The notes under the pieces are model-generated. The model was not told the DNA's origin, did no database searches, and saw nothing but the letters and a program-made list of their open reading frames with translations. Shown piece after piece: positions 48,313-57,429 of a stretch of 64,000 nucleotides of DNA; within the stretch, counting starts at the first letter, position 1; every line of letters begins with the position of its first letter. Location of the stretch: positions 21,136 to 85,135 of the forward strand of contig JALFLH010000024.1 in assembly GCA_022774865.1 (NCBI GenBank), read 5' to 3'. Position numbers and translations under genes: made by a program. The stretch comes from Clostridiales bacterium (GTDB lineage: Bacteria; Bacillota; Clostridia; Oscillospirales; Oscillospiraceae).

Positions 48313-49023
48313 ATGCGGGAACGGCTTCAGAAGATACTTTCCGCCCGGGGTGTCTGCTCCCGGCGGAGGGCGGAGGAACTGATTGCCGCCGGACGCGTGA
48401 CCTGCAACGGTGTCACGGCCGCGCCGGGAGACTGCGCGGATACCGAAACGGATCGGATTTTGGTGGACGGCAAGCCCCTGCCGTCCGCTGCGCCTCCGGT
48501 GTACATCCTGCTGAATAAGCCCAGAGGCTATGTGACCACGCTGTCCGACGAGAAGGGCAGACCCAACGCGGCGGAGCTGGTGGCCGGATGCGGCCGGCGG
48601 GTGTATCCCGTGGGACGGTTGGACATGGACTCGGAGGGGCTGCTGCTCTTTACCAGCGACGGCGAGTTTGCCAATTTGCTGATGCACCCCAGTCATGAGG
48701 TGGATAAAACCTACCGGGTAAGCGTACGCGGCTTTTCAGACGGGGGACTGGAAAAGCTGAAAAAGCCGGTGACGCTGGACGGCTATACCATCCGCCCGCC
48801 CGGGGTGAAGCTGCTGCGGCGGGACGCGGTTGGCGGCCGGGCACAGCTGCTGGTAACCATCCACGAGGGACGGAACCGTCAGGTGCGGCGGATGTGCGCC
48901 ATGGCCGGAATGGAAGTGACCCGGCTTGTCCGGGTGGCGGAGGGGCCGCTGCGGCTGGGGGATCTGAAGCCGGGCTGCTGGCGGTATCTGACCGGGGAAG
49001 AAGTGACGGCACTGAAAAAATAG
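48313..49023 (+). CDS. rluB: 23S rRNA pseudouridine synthase RluB family
   Basis: This is a 236-residue enzyme; ATG 48313 lies behind GGGAGGGGAG. An N-terminal S4 RNA-binding domain (RLQKILSARGVCSRRRAEELIAAGRV) precedes the catalytic domain with GRLDMDSEGLLLFTSDG (catalytic Asp) and a C-terminal HEGRNRQVRRMCAMAGMEVTRLVR. RluB makes pseudouridine 2605 in 23S rRNA; RluE/RsuA relatives share the motif, so the exact target is likely but not certain. It is 19 nt after dacF. Confidence 0.92.
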   Translation: MRERLQKILSARGVCSRRRAEELIAAGRVTCNGVTAAPGDCADTETDRILVDGKPLPSAAPPVYILLNKPRGYVTTLSDEKGRPNAAELVAGCGRRVYPVGRLDMDSEGLLLFTSDGEFANLLMHPSHEVDKTYRVSVRGFSDGGLEKLKKPVTLDGYTIRPPGVKLLRRDAVGGRAQLLVTIHEGRNRQVRRMCAMAGMEVTRLVRVAEGPLRLGDLKPGCWRYLTGEEVTALKK

Positions 49024-49044
49024 GTGGCGGGAATGCGCTCGCGC

Positions 49045-49073
49045 TTGCAAAACGCCGCGCAGTTTGCTACCAT
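49045..49073 (+). promoter_or_regulatory. candidate promoter of the RpiR regulator gene
   Basis: TTGCAA, 17 nt, TACCAT, starting 22 nt after the rluB stop. Confidence 0.55.
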
Positions 49074-49117
49074 AATGGCAGGCGGAAATGGAAAGACTGC
49101 TCCGCCGGGAGGAAGAA

Positions 49118-49987
49118 ATGAGTACCGACATTTTATCGATTTTACAGTCCCGCGCCCCGACCTTTTCCAAGGGGCAGCGGTTGATTGCCCGCTACATCAC
49201 GGAGTCCTATGACAAGGCGGCTTTTATGACGGCCAACCGCCTGGGCAGGACGGTGGGCGTTTCCGAATCCACGGTGGTTCGCTTTGCCGTGGATCTGGGT
49301 TTCGACGGGTATCCCAGTATGCAGAAGGCATTGCAGGAAATGGTGCGCAACCGGCTGACATCCGTGCAGCGCATCGAGGTGGCCAACGACCGGCTCGGCG
49401 GCCACGATGTGGTATCCATGGTCATTCAGAGCGACATGGAGAAGCTCCGGCAGACGGAGGAAAAGCTGAGCCGTGAGGCCTTTCACGCCGCAGTGCAGGC
49501 TATTCTGGGGGCAAAGCGGGTCTATATTGTGGGCGCCCGCTCCACCGCAATGCTGGCGGGCTTTTTGGGATATTATCTGAACTATATGCTGAACAACGTG
49601 CATGTGGTCACAGCCTCCGGCACCGGAGAGATGTTTGAGCGGATTGTGGGAATCCGCCCGGAGGATGTGCTGATTGCCTTCAGCTTTCCGCGGTATTCAG
49701 CCTCCACCGCCAAGGCGGCGGATTACTGCCGCAGCACCGGGGCAACGGTGATTGCCATTACCGATAATCCCGATTCTCCGCTGGCGCAGTGCGCCGACCA
49801 TCTGATCTGCGCCAAGAGCGACATGGTGTCGCTGGTTGACAGTCTGGTAGCGCCGCTGAGCGTGGTGAACGCCCTGATTGTGGATATCGCCTCCAGGCGG
49901 GAGAAGGAACTTCACCAAACCCTTGACGCGCTGGAGCATATCTGGGACGAGTACCATGTCTATGAAAAGCAGGTCGAGAACAAATGA
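49118..49987 (+). CDS. MurR/RpiR family transcriptional regulator
   Basis: This is a 289-residue protein; ATG 49118 lies behind GGGAGGAAG. The N-terminal HTH_6 domain reads SKGQRLIARYITESYDKAAFMTANRLGRTVGVSESTVVRFA. The SIS sugar-phosphate-binding domain (about 125-250) has AKRVYIVGARSTAMLAGFLGYYLNY. Family members sense phosphosugars, often of murein or pentose metabolism. Its stop overlaps the flavoprotein start (ATGA), so the two are probably co-expressed. The effector is unknown. Confidence 0.92.
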   Translation: MSTDILSILQSRAPTFSKGQRLIARYITESYDKAAFMTANRLGRTVGVSESTVVRFAVDLGFDGYPSMQKALQEMVRNRLTSVQRIEVANDRLGGHDVVSMVIQSDMEKLRQTEEKLSREAFHAAVQAILGAKRVYIVGARSTAMLAGFLGYYLNYMLNNVHVVTASGTGEMFERIVGIRPEDVLIAFSFPRYSASTAKAADYCRSTGATVIAITDNPDSPLAQCADHLICAKSDMVSLVDSLVAPLSVVNALIVDIASRREKELHQTLDALEHIWDEYHVYEKQVENK

Positions 49988-51219
49988 CATATGATATCCT
50001 TGTGATTGGAGGCGGTCCCGCCGGGATGTTCGCAGCCATCACGGCAGCCCGGCAGGGGAAACGGGTGCTGCTGCTGGAACGCAATGACCGTATGGGAAAG
50101 AAGCTGCTGATTACGGGCAAGGGACGCTGCAATGTGACCAACAATTGCACGGATCAGGAGGTACTGCAGAACGTGCCCCGGAACGGACGCTTCCTCTACA
50201 GCGCCATGACGGCGTTCCCGCCGCGGAAAATCATGACCTTTTTTGAGGAAAGCGGCTGCGCGCTGAAAACCGAGCGGGGCAACCGGGTGTTTCCCGTGAC
50301 GGACAGGTCACAATCCGTCTTGGATGCCCTGCAAAATGAAATGGGGCGCGCCCATGTGGCGATGCGCACGGCGAGAGTATCCCGTATTCTGACAGAAAAC
50401 GGCGCGGTTCGGGGCGTACAGACGGACAGCGGCGTATTGGAAGCACCGAAGGTCATTCTTGCCACCGGCGGCGTATCCTATCCCGCCACCGGCTCGACCG
50501 GCGACGGCTATGCCATGGCAAAAGCGCTTGGTCATACCATCGTGGAGCCGGAGGGAAATCTGGTTCCGCTGGAGGCGGCGGGACGGGACTGCCCGGATAT
50601 GCAGGGGCTGTCCCTGCGGAACGTGGGCGTCAAGCTGGTAAACGCGAAAGGAAAGGTACTCTACAAAGACTTTGGCGAGCTGCTCTTTACCCATTTCGGC
50701 GTTTCCGGCCCCACGGTACTGAGCGCAAGCTGCCATCTGAAGGGAGAGGGCTGCAGGCTGATCCTCGATCTGAAGCCCGCTCTGGACGAGGGAAAGCTGA
50801 ACGACCGGATTCTGCGGGATCTGGAGCTGTACCAGAACCGGGCCATGGAAAACGCCCTGACGGATCTGCTGCCACGGAGCATGATTCCCGTGGTGCTGCG
50901 CCGGCTGGACATTGACCCGGCCATGCAGGCCAACAGCCTGACGAAGCAGAAGCGCCGGGCGCTGGTGGAGCTGCTGAAGGCCTTCCCGGTGGAGATCACC
51001 GGAAAGCGCCCGGTGGCGGAGGCCATCATTACCTCCGGCGGCGTGAAGGTGTCGGAGATTGACCCCAAGACCATGGAGTCCAGAAAGGTTGCGGGGCTGT
51101 ACTTCGCGGGCGAGATCATCGACTGCGATGCCTACACCGGCGGCTTCAATCTGCAAATCGCGTGGGCGACCGCCTACGCGGCTGGACAGGCAGCTTCCGG
51201 CCAGAAAAACAGGCATTGA
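49984..51219 (+). CDS. NAD(P)/FAD-dependent oxidoreductase (HI0933/BaiN-like)
   Basis: This is a 411-residue flavoprotein. The Rossmann motif is at the N-terminus (DILVIGGGPAGMFAAITAARQ). GKKLLITGKGRCNVTN is the family signature, a second dinucleotide-binding stretch is ILATGGVSYPATGSTGDGYAMA, and the C-terminus has GGVKVSEIDPKTMESRKVAGLYFAGE. Annotated relatives include BaiN, a bile-acid-modifying reductase, but many are uncharacterised. I would not infer bile-acid work from sequence alone. Confidence 0.9.
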   Translation: MTYDILVIGGGPAGMFAAITAARQGKRVLLLERNDRMGKKLLITGKGRCNVTNNCTDQEVLQNVPRNGRFLYSAMTAFPPRKIMTFFEESGCALKTERGNRVFPVTDRSQSVLDALQNEMGRAHVAMRTARVSRILTENGAVRGVQTDSGVLEAPKVILATGGVSYPATGSTGDGYAMAKALGHTIVEPEGNLVPLEAAGRDCPDMQGLSLRNVGVKLVNAKGKVLYKDFGELLFTHFGVSGPTVLSASCHLKGEGCRLILDLKPALDEGKLNDRILRDLELYQNRAMENALTDLLPRSMIPVVLRRLDIDPAMQANSLTKQKRRALVELLKAFPVEITGKRPVAEAIITSGGVKVSEIDPKTMESRKVAGLYFAGEIIDCDAYTGGFNLQIAWATAYAAGQAASGQKNRH

Positions 51220-51244
51220 CAAACGGAGACACATATACTAAAAT
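51216..51244 (+). promoter_or_regulatory. sigma-A promoter of acpP
   Basis: TTGACA (51216-51221), 17 nt, TAAAAT (51239-51244). The -35 box overlaps the flavoprotein stop. Confidence 0.75.
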
Positions 51245-51282
51245 AATGCAGGTAAGCGATCATTTTATTGGGGGGAATTCTC

Positions 51283-51504
51283 ATGTACGATAAACTCGTG
51301 GAGTACGCAGCCAAGCAGCTCGAGCTGGACGCTTCCGAGATCACACCCGACAGCACGTTCGAAAGCCTGGGCATTGACTCTCTCGACGTGGTTGAGATGA
51401 TTATGGATCTGGAGTCTGAGCTGGGCGTGGAACTGGATATGGAGGATCAGAAGATCACCACCTTCCAGGAACTGGCTGATTTTATCGACAGCAAACTGAA
51501 CTGA
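51283..51504 (+). CDS. acpP: acyl carrier protein
   Basis: This is a 73-residue acidic four-helix protein; ATG 51283 lies behind GGGGGGAA. The phosphopantetheine site is the Ser of GIDSLDVVEMIMDLE. It carries growing acyl chains in fatty-acid synthesis. No fab genes are adjacent. The stop is followed by the SRP RNA gene. Confidence 0.95.
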   Translation: MYDKLVEYAAKQLELDASEITPDSTFESLGIDSLDVVEMIMDLESELGVELDMEDQKITTFQELADFIDSKLN

Positions 51505-51524
51505 ATACAATTGCCTTGTTATGT

Positions 51525-51836
51525 CATTCCGGCTTATAACAAGGTCGCACTAGTCGGGGAGATAGCGGTGCCCTGTACCTGCAATCCGCTACAGCGGGGA
51601 TGAATTCCCACACCCGGGCTTGCCTGAGTGCCGTCCGGCCCGCGAAAGCGGTGTTGAGAGACCGGTCTTGCGCAACGATATCCCACGAACCATGTCAGGC
51701 GGGGAACCGAGCAGCATTAAGTGGATCCTGTCGTGTGCCGCTAAGGTTGCCGTTCTTGAGCTGGCTGCGCGGATACCGGGCATTCAGCAGGTTCAAATGT
51801 GGGTGTGCGATCTTGTTATAGGCCGGAATGTTTTTT
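51525..51836 (+). ncRNA. ffs: signal recognition particle RNA (large bacterial type)
   Basis: This is about 306 nt plus a T6 tail. The conserved helix-8 core GGCGGGGAACCGAGCAGCAT is at about 51697-51716, followed by AAGGTTGCC. The 5' domain has CACTAGTCGGGGAGATAGCG and GTGCCCTGTA, typical for Firmicutes with Alu domain. The ends form a 26-bp helix: CATTCCGGC... at 51525 pairs with ...CCGGAATG ending at 51830, with two G-U pairs, and the T-run makes it its own terminator. A TACAAT at 51506-51511 is the likely -10. It pairs with Ffh to target membrane proteins. Confidence 0.93.
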
Positions 51837-51937
51837 CGTGTGGAGTGACCGGAATGGGGCTATGCTGACATTCAAAATCAGCACTGGTCAACACCGCTCC
51901 CCACTTTCGACTTTCAACTGCCGCGGGGGTGAACAGA

Positions 51938-53560
51938 ATGTATCAAGCCTTATATCGCAAATACCGGCCCCAGACCTTTGATGATGTGGTGGGTCAGCAG
52001 GCGGTGACGCAGACGCTGAAAACCCAGCTTGTCACCGGGAAAATGAGCCACGCGTATCTGTTTACCGGCTCCCGGGGCACCGGAAAAACCTCCTGCGCCA
52101 AAATTCTGGCCAAGGCGGTCAACTGCCTGCAGCCTGAAAATGGCAATCCCTGCAACCGCTGTGCGGCCTGCCGCGCCATCGACGACGGCTCCTGTCTGGA
52201 TGTGCTGGAAATCGACGCGGCTTCCAACAATGGCGTGGATAATGTGCGGGATCTCCGGGACGACGCGATTTATACGCCGTCCCAGGTAAAAAAACGTGTG
52301 TACATCATCGACGAGGTGCACATGCTGTCCATCTCCGCGTTTAATGCGCTGCTGAAAATTATCGAGGAGCCGCCGGAGCATCTGCTCTTTATTTTGGCAA
52401 CCACCGAGCTGAACAAGGTTCCCGCTACGATTCTTTCCCGCTGCCAGCGGTTTGCGTTCCGCCGGATTTCACAGGAGGACATTGCCTCCCGGCTTCAGTA
52501 TGTGGCCTACCAGGAGAACATCGACCTGGACGCGTCCGCGGCGCGGGTGCTGGCGCGGCTTGCCGACGGGGGAATGCGGGACGGCCTGAGCCTGCTGGAT
52601 CAGGTGGCCTCCGCCACCACCGGCGAGCTGAACGCCGAAACGGTATACCGGTGCCTCGGCATCGCGGGTGAGAGAAGCTGCGGCGAGCTGATGGGCTGCA
52701 TTGCAGACCATCATACGAAAAAGGCGCTGGAGCTGTTCAACCGCCTCTATACCGAGGGAAAGGATCTGGCGGCCATGCTGGACGAGCTGGCCTGTCTGAC
52801 CCGGGATCTTCTGGTACTGAAAACCGCCCCCGGCGCGGGAATTACCATGCTGTCGGGCGTGGCCTCCGACCAGGAGACTGCCGCGCTGGCGCAGCGATTT
52901 TCCAGCGGAGAGCTGATTCGGATGATGACTGTGATTCAGCAGACCCTCTCCGGCTTTACCAGAGCCTCCAGCCGCCGGATGGATGCGGAGCTTTGCATTT
53001 TGAATTTGTGCCAGCCGGAGCTGTCGCTGGATGCCGAGAGCCTGAACGCCCGGCTGACCCGGCTGGAGGATCAGATCAAAAGCGGCAGTATTATCGCTGC
53101 GGCACATCCCGCCGCGGCAGTCCCGGCACCGGAAGAAGAGGACGACCGCCCGCCCATGCCCGGCGATGCGGATGCTCCACCGGATACGGACGCGCCCGCC
53201 GCGTCTGCCCGACAGCCGGCCGCGCCGGAGGGCTTCTGGACGGAGCTGATGGCCGCATCCCGGAAGGAGTTGAAGCCGCCGGCTTCCGGCTTCTTTGTGG
53301 CCGCGCCCAATTCGCCCCTGCGGGGCGCGCTGAAGGGAGACCGGCTGGAACTGCGGTGCCTGAACACCTTCGTGGCGGAGGCGGTCAACCGGCCGGATAT
53401 TCTGGAGGTTGTGGCCAGGAAAGCCTCCGCCCAGCTTGGACGGCAGATTCGCGTGGCCGTGGTGGATATGTCGGCGAAGCCTGCAGGCAGCCCGAAAATG
53501 GATCAGTTAATGAATTTTGGCAAGGCTCACAGTGATATTGTGACAATCAAAGAACATTAA
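51938..53560 (+). CDS. dnaX: DNA polymerase III subunits gamma/tau
   Basis: This is a 540-residue clamp-loader ATPase; ATG 51938 lies behind GGGGGTGAAC. It opens YQALYRKYRPQTFDDVVGQ, then Walker A GSRGTGKTS, a Zn site (LQPENGNPCNRCAACRAI), Walker B VYIIDEVHML and the sensor ATTELNKVPATILSRCQ. The C-terminal ~180 residues are a Pro/Ala-rich linker and a tau-like domain. No slippage-type A-run (as in E. coli) stands out, so one product is likely. It is followed by ybaB and recR, a conserved order. Confidence 0.96.
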   Translation: MYQALYRKYRPQTFDDVVGQQAVTQTLKTQLVTGKMSHAYLFTGSRGTGKTSCAKILAKAVNCLQPENGNPCNRCAACRAIDDGSCLDVLEIDAASNNGVDNVRDLRDDAIYTPSQVKKRVYIIDEVHMLSISAFNALLKIIEEPPEHLLFILATTELNKVPATILSRCQRFAFRRISQEDIASRLQYVAYQENIDLDASAARVLARLADGGMRDGLSLLDQVASATTGELNAETVYRCLGIAGERSCGELMGCIADHHTKKALELFNRLYTEGKDLAAMLDELACLTRDLLVLKTAPGAGITMLSGVASDQETAALAQRFSSGELIRMMTVIQQTLSGFTRASSRRMDAELCILNLCQPELSLDAESLNARLTRLEDQIKSGSIIAAAHPAAAVPAPEEEDDRPPMPGDADAPPDTDAPAASARQPAAPEGFWTELMAASRKELKPPASGFFVAAPNSPLRGALKGDRLELRCLNTFVAEAVNRPDILEVVARKASAQLGRQIRVAVVDMSAKPAGSPKMDQLMNFGKAHSDIVTIKEH

Positions 53561-53579
53561 GAACAGGAGAATGACAGTT

Positions 53580-53924
53580 ATGGCAAAAGGCGGATTCCGG
53601 GGTATGCCCGGTGGAATGAATCAGGCCGCGATGATGAAGCAGGCGCAGAAGATGCAGCAGGAGCTGCTGAAAATGCAGGAGGAGCAGGAAAACAAAACCT
53701 ATTCCGCGGCATCCGGCGGCGGCATGGTCAGTGCTTCCGTCAACGGAAAGCATGAGCTGGTCGGGCTGGAGATCAAGCCCGACGCGGTGGACCCCGATGA
53801 TGTGGAGATGCTGCAGGATATGGTCATCGCGGCGGTGAACGAGGCCATGCGCGCGGCAGATGCCGATGCGGCCAACAATATGTCCCGGCTCACCGGCGGA
53901 CTGAATCTGGGCGGACTGTTTTAA
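53580..53924 (+). CDS. YbaB/EbfC nucleoid-associated protein
   Basis: This is a 114-residue protein; ATG 53580 lies behind AGGAGAATG. It has a Gly/Met-rich N-terminus, then MNQAAMMKQAQKMQQELLKMQEEQ and the core GGGMVSASVNGKHELVGLEIKPDAV. It binds DNA as a tweezer-shaped dimer. The position between dnaX and recR is nearly universal. Confidence 0.94.
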   Translation: MAKGGFRGMPGGMNQAAMMKQAQKMQQELLKMQEEQENKTYSAASGGGMVSASVNGKHELVGLEIKPDAVDPDDVEMLQDMVIAAVNEAMRAADADAANNMSRLTGGLNLGGLF

Positions 53925-53933
53925 GGGGGAGCC

Positions 53934-54533
53934 ATGCAGTATTTTCCCGCGGCGCTGCAAAATCTGGCGGATCAGTTTGCCCGGCTGCCCGGCATCGGGG
54001 GTAAGACCGCCCAGCGGCTGGCCTTTCACGTGCTGAGCCTGCCGGATGAGGATGCGCAGGAATTTGCCGACGCCATTTTGGAAGCGAAGCGGACGGTGCA
54101 CACCTGCCCGGAGTGTCAGAACCTGACGGACCGGGAGCTTTGCCCCATCTGCGATGACGACACCAGGGATCACGGCATCATCTGTGTGGTGGCCGATCCG
54201 AAGGACGTGATTGCCATGGAGCGCAGCCGGGAATACCGGGGCGTGTACCATGTGCTTCACGGCGTGATCTCGCCGCTGAACCATGTGACGCAGGACGACA
54301 TTAAAATCAAGGAGCTTCTGACCCGGGTGGGCAGGGGAACGGTTCGGGAAGTCATTATGGCCACAAACCCCGATACCGAGGGTGAAGCCACCGCCATGTA
54401 TATCTCCCGGCTGCTGCGTCCCATGGAGGTCAAGGTCACCCGGCTGGCCTACGGCGTGCCGGTGGGCAGCCAGTTGGAATATGCCGACGAGGTGACGCTG
54501 TCCCGGGCTCTGGAGGGCAGGCAGGAAATGTGA
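53934..54533 (+). CDS. recR: recombination protein RecR
   Basis: This is a 199-residue protein; ATG 53934 lies behind AAGGGGGAG. An HhH motif (LADQFARLPGIGGKTAQRLAFHVL) leads, then a Cys4 zinc site (CPECQNLTDRELCPICDD), then a Toprim domain with ICVVADPKDVIAME and MATNPDTEGEATAMYI. With RecO it loads RecA on gapped DNA. It is the last gene of the dnaX unit, followed by a terminator. Confidence 0.97.
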   Translation: MQYFPAALQNLADQFARLPGIGGKTAQRLAFHVLSLPDEDAQEFADAILEAKRTVHTCPECQNLTDRELCPICDDDTRDHGIICVVADPKDVIAMERSREYRGVYHVLHGVISPLNHVTQDDIKIKELLTRVGRGTVREVIMATNPDTEGEATAMYISRLLRPMEVKVTRLAYGVPVGSQLEYADEVTLSRALEGRQEM

Positions 54534-54534
54534 A

Positions 54535-54567
54535 AAAAGGAGATGCTTTTCTGGAGCATCTCCTTTT
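54535..54567. terminator. terminator after recR, shared with the DMT transporter gene
   Basis: AAAAGGAGATGC and GCATCTCCTTTT flank a loop of about nine nt; A- and T-runs on both sides make it useful for both converging genes. Confidence 0.85.
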
Positions 54568-54610
54568 CAGTATGCGAAGCGGCAGAAGATGAGGCGCGGC
54601 AGACATTGTG

Positions 54611-55507
54611 TCAGCCGTGCTTTTTTTGCCGAAACAGGCGTTCGGGAAGCTGGGATAGAATCACTGCGGCAAAGACCAGAACGCAGCCGGCTAATTCCGG
54701 AGCGGTCATTGTTTCACGGAGCAGCAGCCAGCCGAACAGGGCGGCAAAGACCGATTCCATGCTCATGATCAGGGAAGCGGCGGTGGGGTTCAGATGCCGC
54801 TGGCCGATAATCTGCAGCGAATAGGCTACGCCCATGGACAGAATACCCGCGTAGCACAGGGGCAGCCAACAGCGAAGAACCACGTCCCACCGGAAGGTTT
54901 CCGAGACGGCCATAACGGCTGCGGACAGCAGGGCGCACACCAGACTCTGAATGCAGTTGAGCCGCAGACTGTCCAGGTCAACCGCCAGCCGGTCGATCAG
55001 TGTGATCTGCACGGCGAAGGCCAGCGCGCAGCCGAAAAGCAGAACGTCGCCCCGGTTCAGCTTTGACACCCCCGCGCAGCTCAGAAGGTACAGCCCTGCG
55101 GTTGCCAGTCCCACGCCGATCCACGCGGCCGGGGACACATGCCGTCCCAGAAACAGTCCCAGCACCGGCACCAGCACGATGTACATGGCGGTTATGAAGC
55201 CCGCTTTGCCGGCGGTGGTGTACTGAATGCCCACCTGCTGAAGCCCGGAAGCCACAAAGAGCGCTGCGCCGCAGATCAGGCCGGTTTTCCAGAGCTTGGG
55301 CTTTTTCCACTGGCGGAAATACGCCTTTTTATCCCGGTCGAACAGGAAAATCACCGGAAAAAGAAACAGGGCGGCCAGCGTACACCGGACGGTCTGAAAG
55401 GTAAAGGGGCCGATATAGTCCATACCCACACGCTGGGCAATAAAGGCGGCGCCCCAGATGACCGTGGTAAGCAGAAGGCAAAGACTGGCCTGAAGCTGTT
55501 TTTTCAT
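54611..55507 (-). CDS. EamA family (DMT) transporter
   Basis: This is a 298-residue protein with ten hydrophobic helices in two EamA repeats. It begins KKQLQASLCLLLTTVIWGAAFIAQRVGMDYIGPF and repeats the pattern near LLFGCALAFAVQITLIDRLAV. GIQYTTAGKAGFITAMYIVLVPVLGLFLG is typical of the first repeat. Substrate unknown; family members export amino acids and other metabolites. ATG 55507 is chosen, with GGTGA upstream; ATG 55513 is an alternative. Confidence 0.88.
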   Translation of the reverse strand: MKKQLQASLCLLLTTVIWGAAFIAQRVGMDYIGPFTFQTVRCTLAALFLFPVIFLFDRDKKAYFRQWKKPKLWKTGLICGAALFVASGLQQVGIQYTTAGKAGFITAMYIVLVPVLGLFLGRHVSPAAWIGVGLATAGLYLLSCAGVSKLNRGDVLLFGCALAFAVQITLIDRLAVDLDSLRLNCIQSLVCALLSAAVMAVSETFRWDVVLRCWLPLCYAGILSMGVAYSLQIIGQRHLNPTAASLIMSMESVFAALFGWLLLRETMTAPELAGCVLVFAAVILSQLPERLFRQKKHG

Positions 55508-55566
55508 TTTCATCACCGGGTCAGAATATATCATATTCCCGCTCGCTTTGCAAGAAGGCGCGTGGA

Positions 55567-55594
55567 TTGCATTTTTGGTTTTCTGTGGTATAAT
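55567..55594 (+). promoter_or_regulatory. sigma-A promoter of pepF
   Basis: TTGCAT, 16 nt, TATAAT, 27 nt before the pepF start. Confidence 0.75.
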
Positions 55595-55620
55595 AAAGAA
55601 AAAAGCCGGGAGGTAACAAA

Positions 55621-57429
55621 ATGGAAGAAAATCAAATCCGCAGCCGCAGCCAAATTCCTGTGGAGGACACCTGGGCGCTGGAGGATCTTTATCCCAGCGA
55701 CGAGGCGTGGGAGCGTGAGCTGGGTTCGCTTTCGGAGGATCAGGCATTTTTGGCGTCCTTTGCGGGCAGACTGGGACAGAGTGGGCAGACGCTCTGCGCG
55801 TTCCTGGAGCGGATGGAGCAGGTGAGCGCAAAAGAGGAACTGCTGGGCAATTACTGTATGCGCAAGGCCGATCAGGATACCCGCAACGCCACCTACCAGG
55901 CCATGTCCGGCAGATTCATGTCTGCGGCAGTGGAGCTGGATGCGGCGTGCAGCTTTGAAACACCGGAAATCATGGCAATTTCCGATGAGCAGATGGAGAC
56001 GTTCTACGCTTCCGAGCCGAAGCTGGAGCGCTTCCGCCGGTATCTGACCGATTTGCGCCGCCGGAAAGCGCACGTGCTGACTCCGGCCGAGGAGCGGCTG
56101 CTGGCCGCCGCCGGGGAGATGGCCAACGCCCCGGATAACATTTACGGCGCGTTCGCGGATGCCGACATCACCTTCCCCGACGCGGTGGATGCCGCCGGGA
56201 AAAAGCATCCCCTGACCCAGGGTACCTTCGTGGCCTGTGAGGAGAGCAGCGACCGGGTGCTGCGCAAGAGCGCCTATGAAAACCTGTACCACAGCTTTGG
56301 CAGTTTCAGAAATACCGCCGCGGCCGTCCTGAATGCCCAGGGCAAGCAACTGAAATTCTTTGCCGATGCCCGGAAGTACCCGTCCACGCTGGACGCCGCG
56401 CTGGACCGGACCAATGTGCCTGCCTCCGTCTATCTGAATCTGATTGAGGCCGTGCATCAGAATATGGACAAGCTGCACCGCTATGTGCGCCTGCGCAAGA
56501 AGCTGCTGGGTGTGGACGAGCTGCACTTTTATGATGTCTATACCCCGCTGCTGCCCGACGTGGACAAAAAGATTCCATTTGCCCAGGCCAAGCAGACGGT
56601 TTACGAGGCACTGGCGCCTCTTGGCGAGGACTACCGGGCCATTTTGAAGGAGGGCTTTGAGAACCGCTGGATCGATGTCTATGAAAACACCGGCAAGCGG
56701 GGCGGCGCGTACTCCGCCGGTACGGCGGTGCATCCCTACGTGCTGCTGAACTACTCCGGTACGCTGGATAGTCAGTTCACCCTGGCTCACGAGATGGGAC
56801 ACGCGCTCCACTCCTATCTGTCCAACAAACACCAGAATCCCATTGATGCCGACTATGTGATTTTCGTGGCTGAGGTGGCCTCCACCTGCAACGAGGCGCT
56901 GCTGATGCAGCATCTGCTGGGTAAGACCACCGACAAAAAAGAGCGGGCATACCTCATTAACCATTTCCTGGATCAGTTCAAGGGAACGCTGTACCGGCAG
57001 ACCATGTTTGCCGAATTTGAACTGATTATTGGCCGTATGATCGGCGAGGGCAGGACGCTGACCGCCGATGTTCTGTGCCAGGAATACAAGAAGCTCAATG
57101 AACTGTACTATGGCCCCGATATGGTGGTGGACGACGAAATCGCCATGGAGTGGGCGCGGATTCCGCACTTTTACTATAATTATTATGTGTTCCAGTATGC
57201 CACCGGCTACTCCGCCGCCATCGCCCTGTCCCAGCGGATTCTGACTGCGGGCGAACCGGCCGTCCAGGATTATCTGGGCTTCCTGTCCGGCGGCTGCTCC
57301 AAGAGTCCCATTGAACTTCTGAAGGGCGCCGGCGTGGATATGACGACTCCCGCACCCATCAATCAGGCGCTGAAGCTGTTCGGCGAGCTGCTGGATGAGA
57401 TGGAAGCGCTGACAGAGGCGCTGGCATGA
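55621..57429 (+). CDS. pepF: oligoendopeptidase F
   Basis: This is a 602-residue M3B zinc metallopeptidase; ATG 55621 lies behind GGGAGGTAAC. It starts with the DTWALEDLYPSDEAWE N-terminal helix, shows a Zn site HEMGH at 390-394, and has a third ligand in VAEVASTCNEALL. It cleaves oligopeptides of about 7-17 residues in the cytoplasm. The next gene overlaps by 4 nt. Confidence 0.95.
   Translation: MEENQIRSRSQIPVEDTWALEDLYPSDEAWERELGSLSEDQAFLASFAGRLGQSGQTLCAFLERMEQVSAKEELLGNYCMRKADQDTRNATYQAMSGRFMSAAVELDAACSFETPEIMAISDEQMETFYASEPKLERFRRYLTDLRRRKAHVLTPAEERLLAAAGEMANAPDNIYGAFADADITFPDAVDAAGKKHPLTQGTFVACEESSDRVLRKSAYENLYHSFGSFRNTAAAVLNAQGKQLKFFADARKYPSTLDAALDRTNVPASVYLNLIEAVHQNMDKLHRYVRLRKKLLGVDELHFYDVYTPLLPDVDKKIPFAQAKQTVYEALAPLGEDYRAILKEGFENRWIDVYENTGKRGGAYSAGTAVHPYVLLNYSGTLDSQFTLAHEMGHALHSYLSNKHQNPIDADYVIFVAEVASTCNEALLMQHLLGKTTDKKERAYLINHFLDQFKGTLYRQTMFAEFELIIGRMIGEGRTLTADVLCQEYKKLNELYYGPDMVVDDEIAMEWARIPHFYYNYYVFQYATGYSAAIALSQRILTAGEPAVQDYLGFLSGGCSKSPIELLKGAGVDMTTPAPINQALKLFGELLDEMEALTEALA

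Noticed and set aside
49984..51219. Bile-acid operon member (BaiN)
   Set aside because: The family is broad, and no other bai gene is present; the name would over-reach.
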